Assembly: GCA_030158485.1 (NCBI GenBank)
Contig: JAOASS010000019.1
Coordinates: 1-64,000 of the forward strand
Direction of reading: 5' to 3'
Source of the DNA: Pseudobdellovibrionaceae bacterium
GTDB taxonomy: Bacteria > Bdellovibrionota > Bdellovibrionia > Bdellovibrionales > Bdellovibrionaceae
Length of the DNA stretch: 64,000 bases
In this document: positions 43,664-52,823 of the stretch, piece by piece
Position numbering within the stretch: position 1 is the stretch's first letter
Layout: each line of letters opens with the position of its first letter
Program-made: the position numbers and the translations under genes
Notes under the pieces: model-generated
What the model was told of the DNA's origin: nothing
What the model saw: the letters and a program-made list of their open reading frames with translations, nothing else
Databases searched by the model: none

Positions 43664-45337
43664 CTAATAAGAACCAAAAAAGACTCTGTTTACATCGTTG
43701 AAGAGAGCGAAAATCATAAGACTCATTAATAGGACAAGTCCCACTTGTTGAGCTAATTCCATTTTTCGCAAGCTCACGGGAGAGCCCTTCAGCATTTCTA
43801 TTGCGTAAAATAAAATATGGCCACCATCAAGTACTGGAATCGGAAGCAAATTTAAGACAAATAAACTAATGGATATAACAGCCATCATTTGAACAAAATA
43901 ATTAAAACCTGCCTTAAAAGATTCACTCGCTGCTTGCCCGATCGATAAGACTCCACCAACATTTTTAGGTGAAATGTCTCCGGAAATAAGTCTGACGAAG
44001 CTCATAAGAGTCATCACGGTCATTTCGTAAGATTTTTTGAAACCAGTTCCGATCGCGAAAATTGGATTCAAAGTTCTAATAATTAATGATTTTTCTGTCG
44101 CCATTCCTATGAGGGGAACAATCCCGATGGTAAAGCGTTTTTCTTCTTTACCGAAGCCATTCATGTGGCTTGTCATCTGTGGAGTAATTGTAAGATCAGA
44201 TTTTTGACCGTCTCGCAAGATGGTGAATTTGACTGTGCCAGATTCTGGTGCATATTGCTTGATTGATTTAAGAACATCATCCCAATTTTTTAAGTTAAAA
44301 TCATTAATCGCAATAATTTTGTCAAATTCTTTTAAACCAGCTTTATGCGCAGGTGATCCTTCAAACACTTTTGCAAGGTACAAATCCGATTGTTCAATTC
44401 CAACACTTGCTAAGGTTGCAGCTGCCGGAATTTCAATATTAACTGGCAAGACTTCAGTTTTTTCATTTTCTTCTGAAAGAAGTCTTTCAAAAACTAAGCT
44501 GAGTTGTGATTTTGATCGTAAGCTTTTTTCTGCAATTTCAATTTCTCTCCAGAATTGAATGGGCTGACCGTTAATTGATTTTATGGTGTCGCCGGTTTTA
44601 ATTCCTAGCGAATCAAGTAGTGAACCTTTGATAATAGCGACTGTTGTTCCAATCGAATAATATTGAAATCCATCAACTGATCCAGCCATTTTAGCAAGAG
44701 CAAGAGGATTGGGATTTGGCACTTCTGCTATTTTGGCTTGAATAATTTTTGGTTCAGGGCTGCTTTTAGAGACAATTTCAAACGGAGCTTCCTGATTTTT
44801 TAATTCACTGAGGCGATCTTGAAGTTGGTCCCAAGTTGTAACAGTTTGGCCGGCGACTTTTTTGATTTCATCACCAGCGCGAAAACCCATTTCAAAAGCA
44901 GGCGTCATAATTGCCACGTCGCCAAGGATGGCCGGCTTTCTTTCTTCACCAACAGTTGCTACGATTGCAAAAAGTAAAACAGCGAAAAAAAGATTCATGA
45001 GTGGGCCGGCCAGTACGATAGACATTCTTTGATAGACAGTTTTATGTGTGAACGAGACTGATTTTTCCGCATCTGAAATCGAATCTCCGGGTTGTTCGCC
45101 AAACATTTTAACGTAACCACCAAGGGGGATGAGCGAAAGACAGTAGACAGTATCGCCTTTTTTCCATTGAAAAAGCTTTTTCCCAAATCCAAGACTAAAA
45201 ACTTCAACGCGCACGCCATTCCAACGGGCTACGATAAAGTGGCCAAACTCATGGACAAAAACAAGAATGCCCAAAAGTATGACGAAAGGAACGGCTTTAG
45301 ATGATAAAAAATTTAAAAGTTGAGACAGTAATTCCAT
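43664..45337 (-). CDS. rseP: Site-2 protease RseP
   Basis: A 557-residue intramembrane zinc metalloprotease that cleaves anti-sigma factors and leader peptides. The zinc HExxH is in VFVHEFGHF (His29, Glu30, His33) and the second motif is LPIPVLDGGHILFY. Two periplasmic PDZ domains lie between (TPAFEMGFRAGDEIKKVAG; IEQSDLYLAKVFEGSPAHKA). A further stretch with PDZ-like sequence (SLLDSLGIKTGDTIKSING) makes it about 100 residues longer than E. coli RseP, perhaps a third PDZ. It follows cdsA directly; no dxr is between them. Confidence 0.92.
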   Translation of the reverse strand: MELLSQLLNFLSSKAVPFVILLGILVFVHEFGHFIVARWNGVRVEVFSLGFGKKLFQWKKGDTVYCLSLIPLGGYVKMFGEQPGDSISDAEKSVSFTHKTVYQRMSIVLAGPLMNLFFAVLLFAIVATVGEERKPAILGDVAIMTPAFEMGFRAGDEIKKVAGQTVTTWDQLQDRLSELKNQEAPFEIVSKSSPEPKIIQAKIAEVPNPNPLALAKMAGSVDGFQYYSIGTTVAIIKGSLLDSLGIKTGDTIKSINGQPIQFWREIEIAEKSLRSKSQLSLVFERLLSEENEKTEVLPVNIEIPAAATLASVGIEQSDLYLAKVFEGSPAHKAGLKEFDKIIAINDFNLKNWDDVLKSIKQYAPESGTVKFTILRDGQKSDLTITPQMTSHMNGFGKEEKRFTIGIVPLIGMATEKSLIIRTLNPIFAIGTGFKKSYEMTVMTLMSFVRLISGDISPKNVGGVLSIGQAASESFKAGFNYFVQMMAVISISLFVLNLLPIPVLDGGHILFYAIEMLKGSPVSLRKMELAQQVGLVLLMSLMIFALFNDVNRVFFGSY

Positions 45338-45355
45338 GTCTTTATTGTGATGTTC

Positions 45356-46174
45356 CTAGATGAGTTTTTCAAGAACAATGGCGCCTAGCAGGAAGATAGG
45401 ACAGGCGAATAATATTCCGTCAATGCGGTCTAAAATACCACCATGGCCAGGCATTAAACCGCCAGAATCTTTCACATTTGCAACGCGCTTCAGAAGAGAT
45501 TCGAAATAGTCACCAAATTGCGCGATGACTCCTGTTGCAACGCTGAGGACACAAAAAGAGAACTTCGATAATTCTGGAAAAAAGAAACTACACGAAAGTC
45601 CTGCAAAAAATGAAAACAGAAGACCGCCCACAGCCCCTTCAAAAGTTTTCTTTGGGGAAATGTTAGGCATAATTTTCTTTTGACCAAAACCGATTCCCAC
45701 TACAAAGGCGCCGATATCACCGGCAAATACAACACAAAGTAAAGAAAGAAACCAATAAACACCTTGTGGTAAATCAAGCAATTGATATGCAAATGTTGGA
45801 AGAAGTCCGACATAAAAAAAACCAAGTGCAGCTTTAGCTTGAATGGCAGCCACTTCATTTAAGTTAGTATTTTTTCGTGCCATGCTAATGCTGACAACAC
45901 AAAAGCATACAAAAAAGAAAGAATAAACAAGTCCAGAGTAAAGAGGTCTCCAGCAAGAGATTAGAAAAATGAGTAGATTAAAAATATAAAAAAGATAATT
46001 TAAAAAACTTTTGGCAATTTGTGGAAAAAGAACTCGTGCTAACTCTCGAGCGCCGGCAAGGACCGCAAACAAAATAATAATTTTAAGACCAGCTTCTTTA
46101 AAAAAGTAAAAAAGCCCGATTGTTATACTAATAGCCATTAGCGCAGATATTATTCTAGTGTGCAGACTGCTCAT
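45356..46174 (-). CDS. cdsA: Phosphatidate cytidylyltransferase
   Basis: About 272 residues from ATG 46174 (the open frame extends to 46237). A multi-pass membrane enzyme making CDP-diacylglycerol for phospholipid synthesis. The C-terminal signature SPKKTFEGAVGG and VKDSGGLMPGHGGILDRID with its conserved Asp is diagnostic. Its start overlaps the uppS end by 20 bases. Confidence 0.9.
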   Translation of the reverse strand: MSSLHTRIISALMAISITIGLFYFFKEAGLKIIILFAVLAGARELARVLFPQIAKSFLNYLFYIFNLLIFLISCWRPLYSGLVYSFFFVCFCVVSISMARKNTNLNEVAAIQAKAALGFFYVGLLPTFAYQLLDLPQGVYWFLSLLCVVFAGDIGAFVVGIGFGQKKIMPNISPKKTFEGAVGGLLFSFFAGLSCSFFFPELSKFSFCVLSVATGVIAQFGDYFESLLKRVANVKDSGGLMPGHGGILDRIDGILFACPIFLLGAIVLEKLI

Positions 46175-46889
46175 GAGATTCCATCGTTTTAAGTTGGCCG
46201 AATCTTCGATCTCTTGAGCTAAAATCTTGTAATACAAGAGTCAAATCTTCTTTGGTAAACTCGGGCCAGAGCTTTGTCGAAAAACAGAATTCGCTGTAGG
46301 CAGCTTGCCAAAGCAGGAAATTAGATAATCTTTTTTCTCCGCTTGTTCTCAAGATCAAATCAGGATCAGGAGTTTTATTTGTTTGAAGCATAGCTGAAAT
46401 AGTTTCTAAACTAATATCTTTCGACTTCAGGGTACCGGACTCAACAAGTCGAGCCATCTTTTGGACAACAGATGTGATTTCTTGTCTTGAGCCATAGCTG
46501 AGAGCGAAAATGAGTTTCATGCCCGTGCACTTTTGAGTCGCAGCTTGAGAAGCATCAAGGGCTTCAAGTATATCAAGGGGCAAAAGCGAACGATCGCCGA
46601 TTGTTTCGAAACGAATATTTTCTTGAATTAAATTCTGAGTTTCTTTTTCAAGATACTTTTTCAGAAGTCGCATTAGAATTGTGACTTCTGACTTAGGTCT
46701 GAGCCAGTTTTCGGTGCTAAATGCATAAAGAGTTAAATTCTGAAGACCGATTCGAGCACATTCTTGAATGATTGTTTTGGCGACACGAGTTCCTTTTATA
46801 TGACCATGCGCGCGTGGTTTACCCCTTTGTTGGGCCCAGCGTCCATTTCCATCCATAATAATCGCAAGATGTGCAGGTAAATGTATCAA
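46155..46889 (-). CDS. uppS: Undecaprenyl diphosphate synthase
   Basis: A 244-residue cis-prenyltransferase making the C55 lipid carrier for peptidoglycan. HLAIIMDGNGRWAQQRGKPR with the catalytic Asp, LTLYAFSTENWLRPKSEV and PDPDLILRTSGEKRLSNFLL are complete. Length is normal. In the usual frr-uppS-cdsA order. Confidence 0.95.
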   Translation of the reverse strand: MIHLPAHLAIIMDGNGRWAQQRGKPRAHGHIKGTRVAKTIIQECARIGLQNLTLYAFSTENWLRPKSEVTILMRLLKKYLEKETQNLIQENIRFETIGDRSLLPLDILEALDASQAATQKCTGMKLIFALSYGSRQEITSVVQKMARLVESGTLKSKDISLETISAMLQTNKTPDPDLILRTSGEKRLSNFLLWQAAYSEFCFSTKLWPEFTKEDLTLVLQDFSSRDRRFGQLKTMESHEQSAH

Positions 46890-46921
46890 ATCTAAGCTTT
46901 CTTCCGGGGCTGAAAAGTATC

Positions 46922-47479
46922 TCAGATCGTTAAGATACTTTGTTCTTTTTCTTTTGTAAGCTGATCTACTTTTTTAATTGAATCGTCTGTTAGTTTTTGA
47001 ATATCAGTTTCAGCTTTTTTATTTTCATCTTCGCTAATCGTTTTATCTTTTGCGGCTTTTTTTAAAGACTCATTGGCATCGCGACGAGCCATTCGAATAG
47101 CAACACGAGACTCTTCAGCAATCTTGTTAACTTGTTTGGCGAGGTCCTTGCGTCTATCTTCTGTTAAGTCAGGTACTTTTAGACGAATAATTTTTCCATC
47201 GTTAATTGGGGCCATTCCAAGATCAGATTTGACGATTGCCTGTTCAATTTCTTTCAAAATTGAACTTTCCCATGGAGCAATTGCAAAAGATTTAGCGTCC
47301 GGAGTAGAAATTGAAGCAACTTGGCTGAGAGGTGACATGTTTCCGTAGTAATTTACGCGAACGTTATCAAGCATTGAAACTTGTGCGCGACCTGTGCGAA
47401 CTTTTTTAAACTCTTCACCCAAAGCTGAAATGGCCTTAGTCATTTTATCCTGTGCTGCCTTTTTTACTGTATCAACCAT
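46922..47479 (-). CDS. frr: Ribosome recycling factor
   Basis: A 185-residue protein that splits post-termination ribosomes with EF-G. Two-domain, mostly coiled, with LGEEFKKVRTGRAQVSMLDN and VPDLTEDRRKDLAKQVNKIA conserved. Length is normal. It lies 11 bases after pyrH. Confidence 0.95.
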   Translation of the reverse strand: MVDTVKKAAQDKMTKAISALGEEFKKVRTGRAQVSMLDNVRVNYYGNMSPLSQVASISTPDAKSFAIAPWESSILKEIEQAIVKSDLGMAPINDGKIIRLKVPDLTEDRRKDLAKQVNKIAEESRVAIRMARRDANESLKKAAKDKTISEDENKKAETDIQKLTDDSIKKVDQLTKEKEQSILTI

Positions 47480-47490
47480 GTATTGATCCC

Positions 47491-49114
<1,624 letters not shown>

Positions 49115-49160
49115 ATTCGCACTCCTTAAAATTGAATTTAAAATTTTAACTTAATATAAG

Positions 49161-49188
49161 GAAGAAGCTTCTATTCAGAAGCTTCTTC
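49161..49188 (-). terminator. Hairpin over the rpsB stop codon (attenuator-like)
   Basis: An 11-base perfect stem (49161-49171 with 49178-49188) around a six-base loop, covering the rpsB stop codon (TAG at 49173-49171 on the minus strand). Downstream on the minus strand the sequence is CTTATATTAAGTT, with no solid T-run, so it is a weak terminator at best. It could attenuate tsf or stabilise the rpsB end. Confidence 0.45.
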
Positions 49189-50133
49189 AGTAGAGTCCGG
49201 TGCCGCTTCAGGATTTTCAAGTTCAGCTTGAATTTCAACTTCATCAGCAGTTCCAGCGGCAACTAGTTTTCTAGCTTTAGTCACCTTAACGATAGCAGGT
49301 TCAGCTTTTTTATCAGCTTGAGCTTTGCCACCGCGAGCCGGAGCCGGAGCGCCACGCTTTTTAGGCGCTGCCATTTCTTTTTCTTCAGTTTTAGCAGACT
49401 TTTCAGTTGCATCAGATTGCTTATCAGAAGAAGTGCGAAGTCTTTGTTCCCAAACTTTTGCACCTTCGATAAATGAATCAGCGATCATATTCGTGAAAAG
49501 CTTGATTGAACGAATGGCGTCGTCGTTTCCAGGAATTGGATATTCAATTGTTTCAGGATCTGAATTTGTATCCGCAATTGCAACAACTGGGATGCCAAGG
49601 CGTTTTGCTTCAGCAACGGCAATATGTTCTTTTGGAAGGTCCACAACAAACATCGCAGAAGGCATTGTCTTCATATCGCGAATACCGCTTAAGAATTCAG
49701 AAAGCTTTCCGTACTCTTTTTCAATACGGGCGCGTTCTTTTTTAGTTAAGTATGTGAGTTCGCCAGCTTCTTTCATTTTATCGATTTTTTTCATATGATC
49801 GATAGATGATTTGATAGTTTCAAAATTTGTGAGCATTCCACCTAACCAACGTTTTGTAACGTGGTATTGTCCACAGCGTGCTGCTGCTTCAACTATAGGT
49901 TCGATTGCTTGTTTTTTTGTACCAACAAAAATAAGACGGCCACCAGAAGCGGCAACTTCTTTAACGAAATCTGCAGCCTTCTGCGCGCGAACCATTGTTT
50001 TTTGAAGGTCGATGATATGAATCCCACCACGGTCTGTGTAGACGTAGTTTTTCATTTTAGGATTCCATCTTTGGGTTTGATGTCCGAAATGCACACCGGC
50101 ATCCAACATCTCTTTCATAGTAACACTAGCCAT
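49171..50133 (-). CDS. rpsB: Ribosomal protein S2 with long C-terminal tail
   Basis: A 320-residue S2, usual length about 240. The core has [38 protein letters not shown] and [20 protein letters not shown]. From about residue 236 a charged tail (Lys/Ala/Pro-rich, then acidic) is added; its middle ([20 protein letters not shown]) is basic. It is in frame. The gene heads the rpsB-tsf-pyrH-frr operon. Confidence 0.95.
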   Translation of the reverse strand: MASVTMKEMLDAGVHFGHQTQRWNPKMKNYVYTDRGGIHIIDLQKTMVRAQKAADFVKEVAASGGRLIFVGTKKQAIEPIVEAAARCGQYHVTKRWLGGMLTNFETIKSSIDHMKKIDKMKEAGELTYLTKKERARIEKEYGKLSEFLSGIRDMKTMPSAMFVVDLPKEHIAVAEAKRLGIPVVAIADTNSDPETIEYPIPGNDDAIRSIKLFTNMIADSFIEGAKVWEQRLRTSSDKQSDATEKSAKTEEKEMAAPKKRGAPAPARGGKAQADKKAEPAIVKVTKARKLVAAGTADEVEIQAELENPEAAPDSTEEASE

Positions 50134-50266
50134 ATAATCTCCTGTTCTGGTTAGTCCACCTCCAAATCAGAGCTCAAAAGCGAGATACCTTCGAGTTGCG
50201 ACCCCCACACATCAAAGATGCTGGAGGACCAGAAAATAATCTGGAGTGTGTATTGAGTGAGTGAGA

Positions 50267-50295
50267 GGGATACCAAAGCGACAAGCAAAGTGCAA
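50267..50295 (-). promoter_or_regulatory. Possible rpsB promoter
   Basis: On the minus strand TTGCAC (50290-50295) and TATCCC (50267-50272) are 17 bases apart, placing a leader of about 130 bases before rpsB. The leader includes a short hairpin, CCAGA/TCTGG (50229-50244). This, with the plus-strand promoter region, is what the 299-base gap 50134-50432 holds; I see no gene in it. Confidence 0.35.
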
Positions 50296-50379
50296 GGAGT
50301 GCTTTAAAAGTAGGATGACTTAATTATGATTGTACTCATTGTAAAAATTACCTCAGCGAAGGCCTTGCGATAGAAACCG

Positions 50380-50385
50380 TATAAT
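50380..50385 (+). promoter_or_regulatory. -10 element upstream of the small exported protein
   Basis: A perfect TATAAT about 48 bases before the ATG at 50433. No good -35 is at the matching distance, so an activator may be needed. Confidence 0.4.
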
Positions 50386-50432
50386 GCTATATGTCATTGC
50401 GTTGTAAGAAAACGTTTTAACAAAGGAAAAAT

Positions 50433-50828
50433 ATGAAATCAGTTATTTTTGCAGTTCTTGCTATGGGAACTCAAGCTTTTGCCTACAATTCGACATATGT
50501 TCCTATTCAGTACGGTCAACACACGATTGTTGAAATGAAGACAAGTCAACTGATGTACGCAAAAGTCATTTCTTTGAAACTTGAAGTGAATTCTAAAACA
50601 GGTAGCTTGCCACTTGTTCAGATTGCCGCTCAAGATCAGAAAAATTGCAGCCATAAACAAACTCTTATTATGTACAGCGGATTTGACTTAGTCACAAAAA
50701 CTTACAAGCGAACTTACGAAATTCAAATAGAACGAGATCTTTCAAAAATTTGCTATGTCGCGATTTTTAATTCAACGAGTACTCAAGACAAGACAAACGC
50801 GGCTCGAGTCAGTATTCTTCCAAGGTAA
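50433..50828 (+). CDS. Small exported protein, unknown function
   Basis: A 131-residue protein with a signal peptide (MKSVIFAVLAMGTQAFA, then YNS). The mature part is beta-rich with two cysteines (NCSHKQ and KICYVAI), probably a disulfide-bonded domain. A good ribosome site (AAAGGAAAAAT) precedes the ATG. It stands alone between rpsB and the convergent oxidoreductase gene. No family is recognised. Confidence 0.7.
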   Translation: MKSVIFAVLAMGTQAFAYNSTYVPIQYGQHTIVEMKTSQLMYAKVISLKLEVNSKTGSLPLVQIAAQDQKNCSHKQTLIMYSGFDLVTKTYKRTYEIQIERDLSKICYVAIFNSTSTQDKTNAARVSILPR

Positions 50829-50854
50829 TTATTTTGAAGACTTCGCGAAGCGGT

Positions 50855-51925
50855 TTAGGCTTCGGCTTCCGGAGTTCTGCTAGGATGTAAATTGGTTGAT
50901 GGGAAACCGAGTGCCGATAGAATTAACTGCGCTTGGTTCAATGCTCCTACAATATTTTTTGACTTCTGAATAGAACTGGAGCCAATCCAAAGGTTTTCAA
51001 GTTCTGGCCAGGACTGGTTCGCGTTCAGCTTCATGTCGAAGCTGCCACCAAAGTTGGGCTGAACGCTGATTTTTTCTAAAGTTTTTTCAGTTAATGAATC
51101 TGGATACGCACGCTTAATTTGTCTTTTAATTCGTTTCAAAGCTTGGCCAATAATTTCGGCATCTTCAGCTTCTTCATCAGGAACAAAAGTCGTCCAAGTG
51201 CTCGTGGACCCTTGGAATTGTCCGACACAAGTCACAATTTCGTCTTGCGAAGTTCCGTTGAGTATATGAAATGCTGAACTTTCAGTTACAGGTGATTCAT
51301 GATCCAATTGTAGCGTGGCTCGGGTCCAAGTTTTAGTTTTCGAAATTTTTGTTTGCAATCGTGTTGGAATAAAATCTGTTGGAAGTAGTCGATTCAAAGA
51401 TTTGACGTCGCCGCAGTAGATGAAATTATGACCATATACTTTTTTTGTTCCATTTATGAGCAGGTTTTGAACTTTTCCATTTTCGACGATAAACTTAGTT
51501 ACAATTGATCGAGGCGCAAAAGTTCCTTTGAAATTTTCTAATAATCGCTGGATCCAAATAGAAGGCAGAGCTTTCAATTCAAAATATTCAGAAGAACAAT
51601 AGTAAGCTAATTCTTCATAAAATTCTGGAGCTTTTTCGCCAAAACCCATGAAAGTTTTTAAAACGCCATCTTCGAATGTAAGGGGCGGAATTTCTCTTGA
51701 GGCACCCGCAATTTTTATCGAAGTGAGTTCTTCTAAAAACGTAAGGCCATTTTCACCAGAAAGAGTGACTGGAACAGCAGCCAAATGGGGCTTACGAAGC
51801 CAGCCACCGGCCACTTCAGCAGAATCTAATAATAGAACCTTTTCAGTTTCCTGCGAAAGCTTGGAAGCAATTGAAAGACCCGATAATCCGCTGCCTATAA
51901 CTACAAAATCAAAAATTGAACTCAT
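50855..51925 (-). CDS. FAD-dependent oxidoreductase (amine-oxidase / PPO-like)
   Basis: A 356-residue flavoprotein starting with the dinucleotide motif VVIGSGLSGLSIASKLSQ and LLLDSAEVAGGWLR. The C-terminal part (ELENLWIGSSSIQKSKNIVG) closes the FAD site. It resembles protoporphyrinogen oxidase and amine oxidases, but no substrate-specific residues can be named. It follows the CFI-box gene by about 50 bases. Confidence 0.78.
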   Translation of the reverse strand: MSSIFDFVVIGSGLSGLSIASKLSQETEKVLLLDSAEVAGGWLRKPHLAAVPVTLSGENGLTFLEELTSIKIAGASREIPPLTFEDGVLKTFMGFGEKAPEFYEELAYYCSSEYFELKALPSIWIQRLLENFKGTFAPRSIVTKFIVENGKVQNLLINGTKKVYGHNFIYCGDVKSLNRLLPTDFIPTRLQTKISKTKTWTRATLQLDHESPVTESSAFHILNGTSQDEIVTCVGQFQGSTSTWTTFVPDEEAEDAEIIGQALKRIKRQIKRAYPDSLTEKTLEKISVQPNFGGSFDMKLNANQSWPELENLWIGSSSIQKSKNIVGALNQAQLILSALGFPSTNLHPSRTPEAEA

Positions 51926-51975
51926 AGAGAAATCCTTATCAACAGAGCATTTCTTTGCAAGTAGTTTACTTGAAA

Positions 51976-52809
51976 TTAACTAACGCATTTAATCAAGAGC
52001 TTAAGAAAAACTCTGACGAGTGGTTTAAGGTATGTTTTTTTGTCTAAAAACTCAGCGATTGCAGGAGAAAACTTGTAATATTTTTTAACTGCATATCTTC
52101 CGAATTTCCTATTTTTTAATTTTGATTCTCTGAAATGTCTGAGTATTTGAACTTCTAAAGCTAACGGGTTTTCAAATGCGGAAGTTGCAATGAAGCAACG
52201 AGGCCTTTCATTCGAAGCATTTTTTAAAAAACCTTTAAAAGCTCCTGGATTTTTTGCTTGTTTTGCAAATGATTCTGCTTTTTTTATGATATCAGGAAAT
52301 ATCGGTGTGAAGCGAACAAACAAAGCCAGTTGTCGCGCGGCAATTAATTGGCGATCTCCATATTTTTCACTTGTATCGTAAATTCGAAGTAAGTCCCAAT
52401 AAACAGAAGTGACAACAGTGAGCTCTTCTGTTCGGGCAGAATCTTTGAAGTGATCGGGTACAAGGTGCTGGCCTTTTTCGACATTAAAAACGATTTCTAA
52501 AATTTTGAGATACTTTTCATAAGATACGGCAGCTTCCGAGTACATTTTTTGGTTCATCAACGTTCGCCCATTTTTAACAAGTGAAACTCGGCCCTTCCAA
52601 AGCTGTAGTCGATGTTGTTCTTTTGCTTTTTCCTGCGCCATCAAAACACCACCAGAGCCTGAGCTTGCCACTTTTCTCAGGTCCGTTAGGCATGACATAC
52701 AAACTTGCGAAGAAGAATTTTCGCCAAGCTCATTAAGTCTTTGCAGAAGAGGGCCATCAACGCCATGAAGATCCATAACTTGAAGGCCGCAGCGGGGACA
52801 ATTTACCAT
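51976..52809 (-). CDS. Zinc-ribbon, helical protein with CFI-box C-terminus
   Basis: A 277-residue protein in three parts: an N-terminal zinc ribbon (Cys4, Cys7 and Cys37, Cys40), a helical TPR-like region (about 60-195), and a C-terminal CFI-box (CFIATSAFENPLALEVQILR with Cys205, followed by HFRESKL, YYKFSPAIAEFL and LKPLVRVFL). CFI-box domains end a variety of exported or cell-surface proteins; their function is not known to me. Upstream of priA in the reverse order, 14 bases apart. Confidence 0.75.
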   Translation of the reverse strand: MVNCPRCGLQVMDLHGVDGPLLQRLNELGENSSSQVCMSCLTDLRKVASSGSGGVLMAQEKAKEQHRLQLWKGRVSLVKNGRTLMNQKMYSEAAVSYEKYLKILEIVFNVEKGQHLVPDHFKDSARTEELTVVTSVYWDLLRIYDTSEKYGDRQLIAARQLALFVRFTPIFPDIIKKAESFAKQAKNPGAFKGFLKNASNERPRCFIATSAFENPLALEVQILRHFRESKLKNRKFGRYAVKKYYKFSPAIAEFLDKKTYLKPLVRVFLKLLIKCVS

Positions 52810-52823
52810 ATGAGTTATTATGC

